From MPNP01 sp026709725 (GTDB taxonomy: Bacteria; Pseudomonadota; Alphaproteobacteria; Rhodobacterales; Rhodobacteraceae): a stretch of DNA of 64,000 bases. The stretch's first letter is position 1; each line of letters starts with the position of its first letter. The translations under genes were made by a program, and so were the position numbers. The stretch covers positions 1,984,001 to 2,048,000 of the forward strand of contig OZ241384.1 in assembly GCA_965200805.1 (NCBI GenBank), read 5' to 3'. This document shows positions 33,864-44,081 of this stretch, one piece after another. The notes beneath the pieces were generated by a model. The model was not told where the DNA came from. It searched no databases and saw only the letters and a list, made by a program, of their open reading frames with translations.

Positions 33864-34327
33864 ACCGGAAGCCATTGTCATAGGGCCGACTTTCCCGGAC
33901 ATCGTCCGACAAAACCCAATTCCCGGTGCAATTCGACCGAATCAGGCCACATCTGCCGGGTGCAGACGGTTGCCATCGGCCGACGGGCTGGATCCGGAAC
34001 CGGTGAGACCCGCAGCCACCCGTGCCGCTGGAAGAGTGTGAAAAATGCAGGTCGGAATATTGAAAACAACAATCAGCACCGGTGATCAGGGCAAAATTGC
34101 CTCCATCCCGGATTGATTCCTGCCATGCGATTGGCATTTCGGTCATCAGATTGGCAAGGGGGACTGCTGCGGCATCAGGTGGACTCTCGCCTTGATTGAC
34201 GCGGAGTTGCCACCCTGATTCATGCGCTGCAGCCGCAACCCCCAGCCCCTGAAGAGCGGGGCGGATGAGGGGCGCCTGACCTGATTCCGGTCACAAACCC
34301 AATGGGTTCACTGCCCGGTGGCAACGT
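33864..34327. other. Non-coding gap after ispA
   Basis: No convincing gene on either strand. A short pairing, CCCCTGAAGAG and CGGATGAGGGG (34247-34270), could form a weak hairpin near the end. Words such as GAATCAGGCCA recur in other gaps (for example 47501). Confidence 0.35.
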
Positions 34328-34450
34328 GCACCGGGACATTGCAGAAAAATTCGGAAGGTGGTGCGGATTTTTCGCCGGATCACTGATCTGGGCGCAATGC
34401 GATTTTGTCAGACCATGCATGATCGCCGATTTCAGGATCTGCCCAAGGGA
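34328..34450 (+). repeat. Dispersed intergenic repeat R2, copy 1
   Basis: Similar to the reverse complement of 44328-44470. Shared blocks are GGGACATT/GAGACATT, GGWTTTTTCGCCGGATC, CTGA and CAGACCRTGCATGATC, in the same order with indels. It lies in the gap between ispA and the exporter gene. No reading frame is conserved between copies, which argues against a protein. Confidence 0.6.
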
Positions 34451-34533
34451 ACTGCAGTCCGTTGGGTTGCATGTGCCTGGAATCAGAAACCCTCGCAGGG
34501 AACCTTGCAAAGAGTTTTTTCACGGTCGTTGTT

Positions 34534-36372
34534 TCAGGCGGCATCAGGAGTATCCATGCCGATGAGACCGCCGATCTGGCGATCCCACTGCTCACAGAAG
34601 ACACCGCCCATTGCCAGCAAATCATCAACGCCGCCCTCTTCGACAATGACTCCATTCTGCAGGACAATGATGCGATCCATCTTCGTGATTGTGGACAGAC
34701 GATGTGCAATTGCAATAACGGTTTTGCCAACCATAACGTTCTCAAGTGCACTCTGGATTGATGCCTCAATGGTTGAATCGAGAGCCGAGGTGGCTTCATC
34801 AAGGATCAGGATGGGAGCGTCCTTGAGCACAGCGCGCGCCAGGGCAATTCTCTGTCGCTGTCCCCCGGAGAGCTTGACCCCCCGTTCACCGAGATGTGCA
34901 TCATAGCCTGCACGACCGGTCTGGTCGACAAGATCCTGTATGAAGGCATGAGCTTCAGCCTTTCTGGCTGCTTCGATGACATCGGCATACGGGGCGTCGG
35001 GGCGACCATAGGCAATGTTGTCATAGGCTGATCGATTGAACATGGCTGTTTCCTGCGTCACCATGCTGATGTGTCGTCGAAGGCTTTCCTGGGTTATGTC
35101 CCGCAGATCCAGACCATCAATGCAGATTGTCCCTTCCTCTGGATCATAAAGGCGCATGAGGAGGGCGGCGATGGTTGATTTGCCGGCACCTGATTCCCCG
35201 ACCAGCCCGACATGTTCACCTGCCCTGATCCGAATCGAGATGTCGTGCACTCCGCCGATATGCTGCCCGTATTTGAAACTGACACCATCATAGGCAATCA
35301 ATCCATCTGCATGTGTGAGCACAGTCGCTCCGTCCCGGTCCACCATTGCGTGGGGATATGCCAGTGTCTGCATTCCGTCTTCGGCTTCGCCAATGTAGGA
35401 ATAAATGGCCATCATGACAAAACTGATCCAGCCGGACATCTGGGCAATCCGGATCGAGACCGACCCGGCCGCTGCGATGTCCCCGGCTGTTGCCATGCCT
35501 TCGGTCCATAAAAACATCGCCGCTCCGACAAGGAAAATCGGCAGGATTCCGGACAGCAGCATCAGGAAGAAACGGAAAGTGGCTGCGACCTGGCCAAAAC
35601 CGATTGCCTTGCCCCGGAATCCCTCCAGTGCATCAAGGGCAACCCGGTCCTCGAACCTGTGGTGAGCGAAGAGTTTGACTGTCCTGATATTGGTAATCGT
35701 ATCGACAATCTGACCCGAGAGTGTCGATCTCGCACTGGCCCGTTCAGCGGACCTGATCCGGATTCTGGGCAGGAACCAGCGGATAAGCCCAACATAAAGA
35801 AGGACCCAGACTGTCAGGGAAACGCCGACCCAGAAATTGATTGATGCCAACAACAGGAATGAACCAATCAGGGAGGCGGCAGCAAAGGACAGGGAGTTGA
35901 CCGCTTCCACGACCGTTTCGGTTACGGCGCGCGATGTCTGTAACTGTTTTTGCGAAATGCGGCCGGCAAAATCATCATCGAAGAATGCCACGGGTTGCTG
36001 TATGGTATGACGATGCAATCGTGTCAGCACCTGCGCTCCGAGGTTGGGGCCAACCAGCATTGATGAGACCATCGAACTCGCCCCGAAGACGATAGGGCGA
36101 ATGATGATAAAAAGGATTATGCTGCCGGAAATCAGGAGCAGATTGTCAGCAAACAATCTGTCGGGCGAACTGGCGATGGTTGCATCAATGACCAGGCCAA
36201 GGAGCAGGGCGGCAAAGACCTCGAAAGATCCGGCAAGCATGGACACTCCAAGCCCAAGAAGAATCAGTGGTGATGATCCTTCAATGCACCAGATGTAGAA
36301 TTTCAGCAGCCCCTGTGGCGGCGGCCGATCCATTTCTTGATAGGGTTCCACAAATCGACTGCGTTTCTTCAT
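34534..36372 (-). CDS. ABC transporter, fused permease-ATPase (lipid/multidrug exporter type)
   Basis: 612 residues from an ATG at 36372; a start at 36414 is possible. The N-terminal half has six hydrophobic helices (for example PLILLGLGVSMLAGSFEVFA). The C-terminal ATPase has Walker A GLVGESGAGKSTIAALLMRL, signature LSGGQRQRIALARAVL, Walker B ILILDEATSALDS and H-loop AHRLSTI. This is the MsbA/LmrA half-transporter layout that works as a homodimer. The substrate is unknown; a lipid or drug is usual. It is a single gene divergent from the broken ATPase. Confidence 0.93.
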   Translation of the reverse strand: MKKRSRFVEPYQEMDRPPPQGLLKFYIWCIEGSSPLILLGLGVSMLAGSFEVFAALLLGLVIDATIASSPDRLFADNLLLISGSIILFIIIRPIVFGASSMVSSMLVGPNLGAQVLTRLHRHTIQQPVAFFDDDFAGRISQKQLQTSRAVTETVVEAVNSLSFAAASLIGSFLLLASINFWVGVSLTVWVLLYVGLIRWFLPRIRIRSAERASARSTLSGQIVDTITNIRTVKLFAHHRFEDRVALDALEGFRGKAIGFGQVAATFRFFLMLLSGILPIFLVGAAMFLWTEGMATAGDIAAAGSVSIRIAQMSGWISFVMMAIYSYIGEAEDGMQTLAYPHAMVDRDGATVLTHADGLIAYDGVSFKYGQHIGGVHDISIRIRAGEHVGLVGESGAGKSTIAALLMRLYDPEEGTICIDGLDLRDITQESLRRHISMVTQETAMFNRSAYDNIAYGRPDAPYADVIEAARKAEAHAFIQDLVDQTGRAGYDAHLGERGVKLSGGQRQRIALARAVLKDAPILILDEATSALDSTIEASIQSALENVMVGKTVIAIAHRLSTITKMDRIIVLQNGVIVEEGGVDDLLAMGGVFCEQWDRQIGGLIGMDTPDAA

Positions 36373-36560
36373 GGTGTCAGCGGGAGTTGCTCCCCGGATT
36401 CGTCTTCCAATCACATTGACATCCCATACCGGAGCGATTTATCGGTTCCATATTGAAGGATACTCTCTCTGATGGCACGCGCATATATCAATGATTGGAT
36501 GGCTGTACCGCATCGGGCCCGTCGCTTTGCTGCATAAGACAAGATGATGGATGGTTACCA

Positions 36561-38254
36561 ATGCTGACCAAACTTACCATCCGGAACTTCAAGCGGTTTG
36601 AATCGGTTTCGGTTGAACTGGGAAATCCGGTCGTATTCGTGGGGCCGAACAATTCCGGCAAGACATCAGCGATGCAGGCCTTGTCGCTCTGGAATGTTGG
36701 TGTGAGGCGATGGGCTGAAAAGCGTGCGGGCAGGAGCCCTCCGGGAAAAGACCCGGTGTCACGATCAACAGGCGGGATCTCCTCGCGGTCCCCGTTCCGA
36801 TTGCCAAATTGCTCTGGCGTGATCTGCATGTGCGCAATGTTACAAAAGAGAATGGTGCGCAGAGAACAGATAACATTCTCATTGTTATTCATGTTGAAGG
36901 TGTAGCCAATGACAAGAGTTGGGACTTTGGTTTGGAATTTTATTATGCAAACGAGGAATCCTTCTATTGTCGGCCAGTGCCTCTGGACGAGAGCACTTTT
37001 CCTGATCGCATGCAGGTGCCGGAAGCCGCGCGATCTGTTGATGTTGCCTTTTTGCCACCCATGTCAGGTCTCGCAACCCTGGAAACACGGCTGGATCAAG
37101 GGGCAATCAATGTCCGTGTCGGTGAAGGGCGCACAGCTGACGTTCTGAGGAATCTCTGCCACAATGTCCATACCGATGATGCCGATCGTTGGGGTGATAT
37201 TGTCAACAGGATAGAGAAACTGTTCGGAGCGAGGCTGGAGCCACCGGCCTACATTGAAGAACGCGGCGAGATTGTCATGCGCTACAGGGAGGGGTCATCG
37301 ACCCTGGATCTGTCCGCAAGCGGTCGCGGGCTTCAGCAAACACTGCTTATCCTTGCCTATATGGCGGCAAATCCCAAAGCGACAATCCTGCTTGATGAGC
37401 CGGATGCACATCTTGAAATCCTGCGTCAACGACAAATCTACAATGATATCAACGAGATTGCTGAAGCACAGGGGACCCAGATCATCGCCGCAAGCCACTC
37501 GGAAGTGTTGCTGAACGAAGCGGCGGCCAGGGATCTTGTCATTGCTTTTGTCGGTGAACCGCACCGGATGGACGGTCGATCTGACCAGGTCCGTAAAGCG
37601 CTCGCAACGATTGGTTACGAGCAATATCTCCAGGCCGAACTCACGGGCTGGGTTCTCTATCTTGAAGGTTCAACGGATCTGGCGATTCTTCAGGAATTTG
37701 CCAGGCGGCTCAATCATGCCGCTGCCATTCGTGCGCTGGAACGGCCTTTTGTCCACTATGTTGGAAATATGCCGAAATTGGCCGAAAAACATTTTTTTTG
37801 ACTTCGGGAAGCGCTCCCAGATCTGCGTGGTATTGCAGTTTACGACCGACCGGAAAAGGGTGTGCCGGAAAATCAGCATTTGCAGCATTTGGCATGGTCC
37901 AAACGTGAGATTGAAAATTACCTCTGTACGCAACGAACGCTTGAAGCCTATGCAGGTGCGTCCGCTGATGCCCCCCTGTTCATCAAAAGCCATGTGAATG
38001 CGATGCAGTCTTCAATCACTGAAGTGATCAATGCCATGGGAACCCTGGGCAAGGGGTCTCCGTGGGATCCGGACACCAAGGTCAGCGATGATTTCCTGGT
38101 GCCGCTCTTCAATCGGTATTACGATGCGCTGACATTGCCAAACATGATGAGCAAGCGAGATTTCCATACGCTGGCAAAGTATATCCCTGCGGACGAGATT
38201 GATCAGGAAGTGACCGAAAAACTGAACGCAGTTGTCAATTGCAGCACCACCTGA
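36561..38254 (+). pseudogene. OLD-like AAA ATPase with TOPRIM-like C-terminus, disrupted
   Basis: The start is MLTKLTIRNFKRFESVSVEL with Walker A VFVGPNNSGKTSAMQAL (frame of 36561). After WAEKRAG the homologous sequence continues in another frame as VTINRRDLLAVPVPIAKLLW, so a frameshift lies near 36740-36765. That frame carries the ABC-like LSASGRGLQQTLLILAYMAA, Walker B TILLDEPDAHLEIL and the H-loop IIAASHSEVLLNE, then VLYLEGSTDLAILQEF, a TOPRIM-like segment. At 37799 a TGA follows T8; the same frame resumes LREALPDLRGIAVYDRPEKG through to 38254. Such ATPases occur in phage-defence systems. Two lesions suggest an inactive gene, or sequence errors. Confidence 0.8.
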
Positions 38255-38655
38255 TTGCACGCGCAGGGTCATTTGACGCACCGTAAAGGTTTTGCGCTCT
38301 CAAAGCGATCAGTGTCGCCAGAATGAGAAGAACACATCTGATCCGATTAACCATGACCCGAACTCCAGCGGGTTGTCCCCCCGCAGCACCGACGCCGCTG
38401 TCCGATCCTGCGCGCTGAAGATGAATGAGGATGGGATTCAGAGGGATCCTTTGCCGGCAGAGCGATAAGGTTGCATGTCCGACCCGCCAGGAATTAATTC
38501 TGTTGGTGGCATCCCCATGGGACTGACAGGTTGATTGGAGAGAATCGGTTCTCAGAATGCATTCTGCCTGCATATCTTGAGGCATGACCTCTGTTGCACG
38601 AAGGTCTCACTGCTGGTGCTCAGTCAACGTTTGTTCACCCCCCGCCCCCTGACGG
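38255..38655. other. Non-coding gap after the OLD-like gene
   Basis: No gene recognised. Minus-strand frames (38235-38585) have no domain and no ribosome-binding site. The base composition shifts to GC-rich towards the Uma2 gene at the right end. Confidence 0.35.
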
Positions 38656-39261
38656 TCAACCGGCCTCCGCCTTCCCGCTGCCTCCTGCCCCCTCCGGCCA
38701 GAGCGCATCCAGCGGGAAGGTGATCGCATCAAAGGGGGGCTGCGAGACGGGCCCGTCCCCCGCCAGGGTCGCCAGCAGCACCCAGCGTCCCCCGCTCAGC
38801 GCGAACACCTCGAGGGTCCCGGCATCCGGATCGACGAACCACAGGTGCCCCACCCCCTCCCTGGCATAGATGCCCCGCTTCTCGCACCGGTCGATCCGCC
38901 TTGTGGACGGGGAGAGGACCTCGCAGACCCAGTCCGGGGCCACAACGCAATAGGGGGCATCGGGATAGTCGGGCATCGTCGCATGCCGCCACCCGGCAAG
39001 GTCGGGGACGATGATATCGTCCCCGAGATGCAGTTCGGGCTCAAAGATGATCCACCAGCCGCCGGGGCCGCCCCGGCCCCGGTCGAAGGGATTGCCGACC
39101 TCCATGCCGAGGGTGGAGCCGGCCCGGGCATGGCGCATGGCGGGCCGGGGCATGGTATGCAGGGTGCCGGCGAGCACTTCGGCCACCATGTGCGGCGGGG
39201 CCGCAAGGACATCCTGATAGGTTGCAGGCGGGTCTGCGAGGGCGGCTGCCGGCATGGTCAT
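38656..39261 (-). CDS. Uma2-family (DUF820) putative endonuclease
   Basis: About 201 residues. The PD-(D/E)XK-like pattern of this family is present: DIIVPDLAGWRHATMPDYPD (catalytic aspartate), VCEVLSPSTRRIDRCEKRGI (E-x-L-S-P-S-T then D and K) and GVGHLWFVDPDAGTLEVF. The upstream ATG at 39279 is also possible; MTMPAAALADPPATYQDVLA from 39261 is more usual. It is more GC-rich than its neighbours and stands alone, suggesting acquisition. Its biological role is unknown for most members. Confidence 0.88.
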   Translation of the reverse strand: MTMPAAALADPPATYQDVLAAPPHMVAEVLAGTLHTMPRPAMRHARAGSTLGMEVGNPFDRGRGGPGGWWIIFEPELHLGDDIIVPDLAGWRHATMPDYPDAPYCVVAPDWVCEVLSPSTRRIDRCEKRGIYAREGVGHLWFVDPDAGTLEVFALSGGRWVLLATLAGDGPVSQPPFDAITFPLDALWPEGAGGSGKAEAG

Positions 39262-39818
39262 TGATCTGTGCCTCCACAACTGGGATCTGCCTGTAATCTA
39301 GTCACCGTGACGGGGATGTGCAAGCATCCATGCTGTGTGGCAGGACATGAATGAAATTACAGTATCTGCAGGAGTGGGTCTGGTGATGGAGCATCAATGA
39401 CATCTTCTTGGGAAAATGTCTGAGGACTGCACCTGCATTTGGCTTGTGCGCGCAGGGATAAACTGTGCACCAGTGCCATCCGGGCCATCATATGAGATTC
39501 ATGGTTGCGGTGCAGGGTCAAGATCTCGCCGCACATGGTTCTGTGTGCCTTTCCCGATCAGGCCTCGACCACAGTATGGCAGGCTCCGACCAAAGTATGG
39601 ACATCAAGGGTGATGATCCTGAGAGACTTTTCATTGTGCGGCTGTTCTGGAACGATTTTTGCGACCATAACGAAGTCATCGTGATGAGACTGCCCAATGC
39701 CGCCAATTCCGTTTGCATTTGCAGGGGCAAGATGGAATTCATGGCGCAGCCCCGGCGAATGCCATGTCAGACATTGGTCTGTTGCCCGGGTCATCATCGT
39801 GATTGATGAGGCGTCTTC
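39262..39818. other. Non-coding gap upstream of manC
   Basis: Only short, unrelated frames are seen. The words CCACAGTATGG and CCAAAGTATGG at about 39569-39601 form a short tandem-like pair. I recognise no promoter or RNA gene. Confidence 0.35.
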
Positions 39819-41243
39819 ATGGAATCGCAAGAAAGCAATGATCCGGCTGCTGTCACCCCGGTTCTTATGTGTGGGGGCGTCGGCACGCGCCTCTGGCCCC
39901 TCTCACGCCGATCATACCCCAAGCAGTTCACGTCATTGTTTGGCAGGGAGTCGCTCTTTCAGGCAAGCGCACGCAGGTTTCTCGGAGACTGTTTCGCTCC
40001 CCCGGTCGTTATTACAAATACCGAGTTTCGCTTTATTGTCACCGAACAGCTGGCCGAGATCGGTATCAAACCGGCGATCATCATGATTGAGCCGGAGGCA
40101 CGCAACACGGCCCCGGCAACACTCGCTGTCAGTCTTTTTATGCAAGAACTGAATCCGGATGCACTGATTCTCGTTGTGCCTGCTGACCATGTTCTCCCGG
40201 ACATGGAGATGTTTCAGGCAGCTGTTGCAACCGGCATGAAGCCGGCCCGGTCGGGTGACATCGTCACCTTTGCCGTGTGCCCGGACCGGCCTGAAACGGG
40301 ATATGGTTACATGGAGTTGGGCGAGATTTCGGATCGCGGGGTGGTTGCTGTCAAGCGGTTTGTCGAAAAACCCGATCCAGCTGAAGCTGAGGCACTTGTT
40401 GCCAGTGGTCGATTTTTCTGGAATTCCGGCCTGCTTCTCTTTTCGTCGCAGACGATGGCAGATGCGTTTGAAGCGCATGCATCAAGGCTTGTCAAACCCG
40501 TGCGTGATGCCCTGTCGCACGCAACGCAGGACATGGGCTTTCTCCGCCTGGCACCGGGCCCGTGGTCGCAGGCCGGTAACATCTCTGTTGACTATGCTGT
40601 CCTGGAACAGAGCAAACGGATCACGGCGGTGCCTTATACCGGGACATGGTCTGATCTCGGTGGCTGGGATTCGGTCTGGGCAGAGTCCATGACTGATGAT
40701 CAGGGTGTTGCCTTGACGGATCATGCCTATGCAATTGACTGTCAGGACGTCCTCTTGCGATCCGAGTCCCGGCACCAGGTTCTGGTTGGTCTCGGGCTCA
40801 GGGATATCATTGCCGTTGCCATGCCGGATGCAGTGCTGGTGGCTGACAAGGCACGAGCCCAGGATGTCAAGGCAGCGGTTCAGCATCTCAAAGATATTCA
40901 GATATCCCAGGCCGAGGAGTTTCCCCGCGAACATCGACCCTGGGGCTATTTTGAGCACCTGACCCGGGGGCCGGGATTTGAGGTAAGACGCATCACAATC
41001 AATCCTGGCGCAGCACTCACATTGCAGTCCCACTCACACCGTGCTGAGCACTGGGTCGTTGTGGCAGGCGGGGCCAGGGTTACAGCTGACGGGCATGGGC
41101 AGATTGTCGAACGGAACCAGTCGGTCTTTATCCCGCCTGATTGCCGCCATCGACTGGAAAACCCCGGGACGGATCGCTTGATCATTATTGAGGTACGGAC
41201 AGGTGCATCGCTCGAAGAGGATGATGTGGTTCGCTATGTCTGA
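39819..41243 (+). CDS. manC: Mannose-1-phosphate guanylyltransferase / mannose-6-phosphate isomerase
   Basis: 474 residues, bifunctional type II enzyme. The N-terminal nucleotidyltransferase has LMCGGVGTRLWPLSRRSYPK, VPADHVLPD and GYGYMELGE, then FVEKPD and FFWNSGLLLF. The C-terminal cupin (about 365-474) has RPWGYFEHLTRGPGFEVRRI, LQSHSHRAEHWVVVAGGARV and the metal-ligand region. It makes GDP-mannose for surface polysaccharide from fructose-6-phosphate via mannose-6- and mannose-1-phosphate. The length matches AlgA/ManC. It overlaps convergently with cca by 10 bp. Confidence 0.94.
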   Translation: MESQESNDPAAVTPVLMCGGVGTRLWPLSRRSYPKQFTSLFGRESLFQASARRFLGDCFAPPVVITNTEFRFIVTEQLAEIGIKPAIIMIEPEARNTAPATLAVSLFMQELNPDALILVVPADHVLPDMEMFQAAVATGMKPARSGDIVTFAVCPDRPETGYGYMELGEISDRGVVAVKRFVEKPDPAEAEALVASGRFFWNSGLLLFSSQTMADAFEAHASRLVKPVRDALSHATQDMGFLRLAPGPWSQAGNISVDYAVLEQSKRITAVPYTGTWSDLGGWDSVWAESMTDDQGVALTDHAYAIDCQDVLLRSESRHQVLVGLGLRDIIAVAMPDAVLVADKARAQDVKAAVQHLKDIQISQAEEFPREHRPWGYFEHLTRGPGFEVRRITINPGAALTLQSHSHRAEHWVVVAGGARVTADGHGQIVERNQSVFIPPDCRHRLENPGTDRLIIIEVRTGASLEEDDVVRYV

Positions 41244-42427
41244 TGGGTCTCTGGCCTGTCCAGTGATCGCAGGAGGTCCGTCTTTGTCAGCGTGTAGCCG
41301 GAGGCAATCCATGCCTCTTCGAGCGCGCGTAACGTCGAGCCGATGTCCGTTGTATCCACGCGGGGAAGAACATCGGCCGATGTGAGAGGGAAGCGTGCTG
41401 TCCGACCGGCTTCCAGACGCTTGAGGAGGTCAGGGGGCGGGTGCGTGTTCTTCAGTGCAGCCTGCAAATGGGCCACTGCAATCGCCGTGTCGCTTCCAAA
41501 ATAATAGATGGCGGACTCAAGCGGGTGCGGATGTGAAAGGGCATCGGCAATCGCACGAAGTGACAGTCCAATCCGGCGAGGGGGTCGCAGGCGACCGGGA
41601 GGGGCAGGCGGGCCCAGAAGATAGAGGCGAGCCAGTTCCGGTGACGGGCCTTCCCATTCCAGTTGCATGTCGATGAGCCGCATGAGGCACAGGAAGTCGA
41701 TTTCGGGAAACAGGAGTTCCAGAACCGCGGTCTCCCGCATGGCCTGCAGGGCAGGTCGCGGATCAGGAATCTGCATCATATGGAGCATCTCACCTGACAC
41801 GCGGAAGTCAGAGAGCGCCATCAGCCTGACCTTATCACAGTTCCGGATGGCCTGTATCGCTGCGCCATCATAGTCCCCGGGCTGGACGCTGAGCCGGGCA
41901 TTCATGCGAAAGAAGCGCAGGACACGCAGGCTGTCTTCATGAATCCGGGTTTCCGCCCGCCCAACGAATTGTACCGAGCGCGCTTCGAGATCGCGCTGTC
42001 CGCAACCGGTCGGGTCATGCACAAAGCCCCTGTCATCGAGATAGAGGGTGTTGATGGTGAAATCCCGTCTGTGCGCATCAAGGGTCATGTCAGTTGTGAA
42101 GACGACATCGGCATGCCGTCCATCGGTTCTGATATCCTTGCGAAATGACGTGATCTCGATGTGCTTGAATGTGTCAGTTACGAGAATCACTGTGCCAAAT
42201 TGCCGCCCATGCAGAAGCAAATCAAAGCCAAGATCCCCGCCCACGGCGATCACATCATCAGGGCGTGCATCGGTGGCAAAATCCATGTCTCTGGGTTCCC
42301 GGCCAATGATGGTATCACGGACATATCCCCCAACCAGGAAGAGTCGAAATCCTTTCGCCTTCAGCGCGGCGTGCACCCGCGCCACATCCGGGCTTTCCAG
42401 CCAGTCAGTACCGAGTTGCATAGCCAT
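41234..42427 (-). CDS. cca: CCA tRNA nucleotidyltransferase / poly(A) polymerase family
   Basis: About 397 residues from ATG 42427 (ATG 42421 is an alternative). The nucleotidyltransferase head has LFLVGGYVRDTIIGREPRDM and DFATDARPDDV (G-G-x-V-R-D and D-x-D catalytic pair), followed by FGTVILV and the RRDFTINTLYLDDRG motif, then GRAETRIHEDSLRVLRFFRM. It adds or repairs the CCA end of tRNAs. The frame extends upstream to 42538 without family-like sequence. It is convergent with manC and shares its last 10 bp. Confidence 0.93.
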   Translation of the reverse strand: MAMQLGTDWLESPDVARVHAALKAKGFRLFLVGGYVRDTIIGREPRDMDFATDARPDDVIAVGGDLGFDLLLHGRQFGTVILVTDTFKHIEITSFRKDIRTDGRHADVVFTTDMTLDAHRRDFTINTLYLDDRGFVHDPTGCGQRDLEARSVQFVGRAETRIHEDSLRVLRFFRMNARLSVQPGDYDGAAIQAIRNCDKVRLMALSDFRVSGEMLHMMQIPDPRPALQAMRETAVLELLFPEIDFLCLMRLIDMQLEWEGPSPELARLYLLGPPAPPGRLRPPRRIGLSLRAIADALSHPHPLESAIYYFGSDTAIAVAHLQAALKNTHPPPDLLKRLEAGRTARFPLTSADVLPRVDTTDIGSTLRALEEAWIASGYTLTKTDLLRSLDRPETHQT

Positions 42428-42866
42428 TGAGATGGTCTGCCAGCGTATGGAGGATCCGACCTGCTGCACCCCGGATCCGGCAGGAATCATGCCGGATGAC
42501 ATGTTTGGCGGTGCTCTCATCTTGCAGGGTCCAGGCAAGAAACCCCGGAGAATGAATCAATCTGGCTGTCAGCCCCGGCATGAACCTGAACCCGTCTTTT
42601 CAGTGCGGCACATGATGTGGTCTGATAACGCTGAAGTCCGGAACAAACTCTCTCACCCATATGAAGATCGCATGACGGTACGCATGATTATATCCATGTC
42701 TGTATCACGGGAAGACCCGGGTCGGGTATCTGAACAGGATGTTCCCCCCTGACGAATTCTCAACTAATGGGCAGTCATGCTATGTGGGATGAATGGGTGC
42801 GCATGCGCCCTTTGCGCCACGACATGACGAGATGTGAATGGATTGAGGAGACTGATGGGAAGGACA
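42428..42866. other. Spacer between cca and argG
   Basis: Both flanking genes start here (cca leftward, argG rightward), so promoters are expected. A palindrome GCGCATGCGC lies near 42799-42808. I see no gene and no riboswitch that I can recognise. Confidence 0.4.
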
Positions 42867-44081
42867 ATGCCAAAAAAAATTGTGTTGGCCTATTCCGGTG
42901 GCCTTGACACATCCATAATCCTCAAATGGCTCAGGAACACCTATGAAGCCGAGGTCATCACCTTCACGGCCGATATTGGTCAGGGCGATGAGCTGGAAGA
43001 GGCGCGCAGGAAAGCTGAAATGCTCGGTGCAGCAGAGATTCATATTGAGGATTTGCGTGAAGAATTTGTCAGTGACTATGTCTTTCCGATGTTTCGGGCC
43101 AATACGCTTTATGAGGGCCAGTATCTGCTCGGCACAGCGATCGCCCGGCCGTTGATTGCCAAGAGGCTGGTCGGGATTGCACGGGAGTGCGGGGCTGAGG
43201 CAATTGCGCACGGTGCGACCGGAAAAGGCAATGACCAGGTGCGGTTTGAGCTGTCGGCGTATGCGCTTGATGCCGGAATCAGGGTCATTGCCCCCTGGCG
43301 GGAATGGGACCTGGCCAGTCGGGAAAAACTGGTCGAATACGCCAGACTCAACCAGATTCCGATACCAAAAGACAAGCTCGGTGAACCACCGTTTTCCTGT
43401 GATGCCAACCTTCTGCACCTCTCATCGGAAGGGAAAATTCTTGAGGATCCGGCCATCGAGGCTCCCGCTCATGTCTATCAGCGCACATGTCATCCGGAGG
43501 AAGCACCCGATGAAGCCGAGTACATCACCGTGGAATTCGAGCACGGTGATGCGGTGGCAGTCAATGGACAGCGTCTGACGCCGGCACTTTTGCTTCAGCG
43601 ATTGAACACGATAGGCGGGACGCACGGGGTTGGTCGGCTCGATTTGGTGGAAAATCGCTATGTGGGCATGAAATCACGCGGCATTTATGAAACCCCGGGC
43701 GGCACCATCCTTCTGGCGGCACATCGCGGCATTGAACAAATCACTCTTGACCGCGGCGCGATGCACCTCAAGGACGAACTCATGCCGCGCTATGCTGAGC
43801 TGATCTATTTCGGCTACTGGTTCAGCCCGGAGCGGGAAATGCTGCAGGCCCTCATCGACAGGAGCCAGCGTGCTGTTGATGGAATGGTTCGCCTCAAACT
43901 CTACAAGGGCAGTGTCAGTGTCGTCGGTCGCTCTTCGCCGCTGTCGCTCTACTCCGAACAGCATGTCACATTTGAAGATGATCATGGTATCTACAACCAG
44001 CGGGATGCCGAGGGATTCATTCGCCTGAATGCCCTGCGTCTCCGCCTGCTGGAGGATCGAAATTCCCGGCTTCGGAAGTGA
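42867..44081 (+). CDS. argG: Argininosuccinate synthase
   Basis: 404 residues from an ATG at 42867 (MPKKIVLAYSGGLDTS) with GGGAAGGA upstream; ATG 42855 is an alternative. The PP-loop is AYSGGLDTSIILKWL. Other landmarks: FTADIGQGDELEEARRKAEM, AIAHGATGKGNDQVRFE and YETPGGTILLAAHRGIE. It joins citrulline and aspartate with ATP in arginine synthesis. Length is normal (about 400). It is a single-gene unit. Confidence 0.97.
   Translation: MPKKIVLAYSGGLDTSIILKWLRNTYEAEVITFTADIGQGDELEEARRKAEMLGAAEIHIEDLREEFVSDYVFPMFRANTLYEGQYLLGTAIARPLIAKRLVGIARECGAEAIAHGATGKGNDQVRFELSAYALDAGIRVIAPWREWDLASREKLVEYARLNQIPIPKDKLGEPPFSCDANLLHLSSEGKILEDPAIEAPAHVYQRTCHPEEAPDEAEYITVEFEHGDAVAVNGQRLTPALLLQRLNTIGGTHGVGRLDLVENRYVGMKSRGIYETPGGTILLAAHRGIEQITLDRGAMHLKDELMPRYAELIYFGYWFSPEREMLQALIDRSQRAVDGMVRLKLYKGSVSVVGRSSPLSLYSEQHVTFEDDHGIYNQRDAEGFIRLNALRLRLLEDRNSRLRK

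Noticed and set aside
36730..36800. Programmed frameshift in the OLD-like gene
   Set aside because: No clear slippery heptamer followed by a stimulatory structure is visible, and a separate stop codon further on breaks the gene again, so decay or error is simpler.
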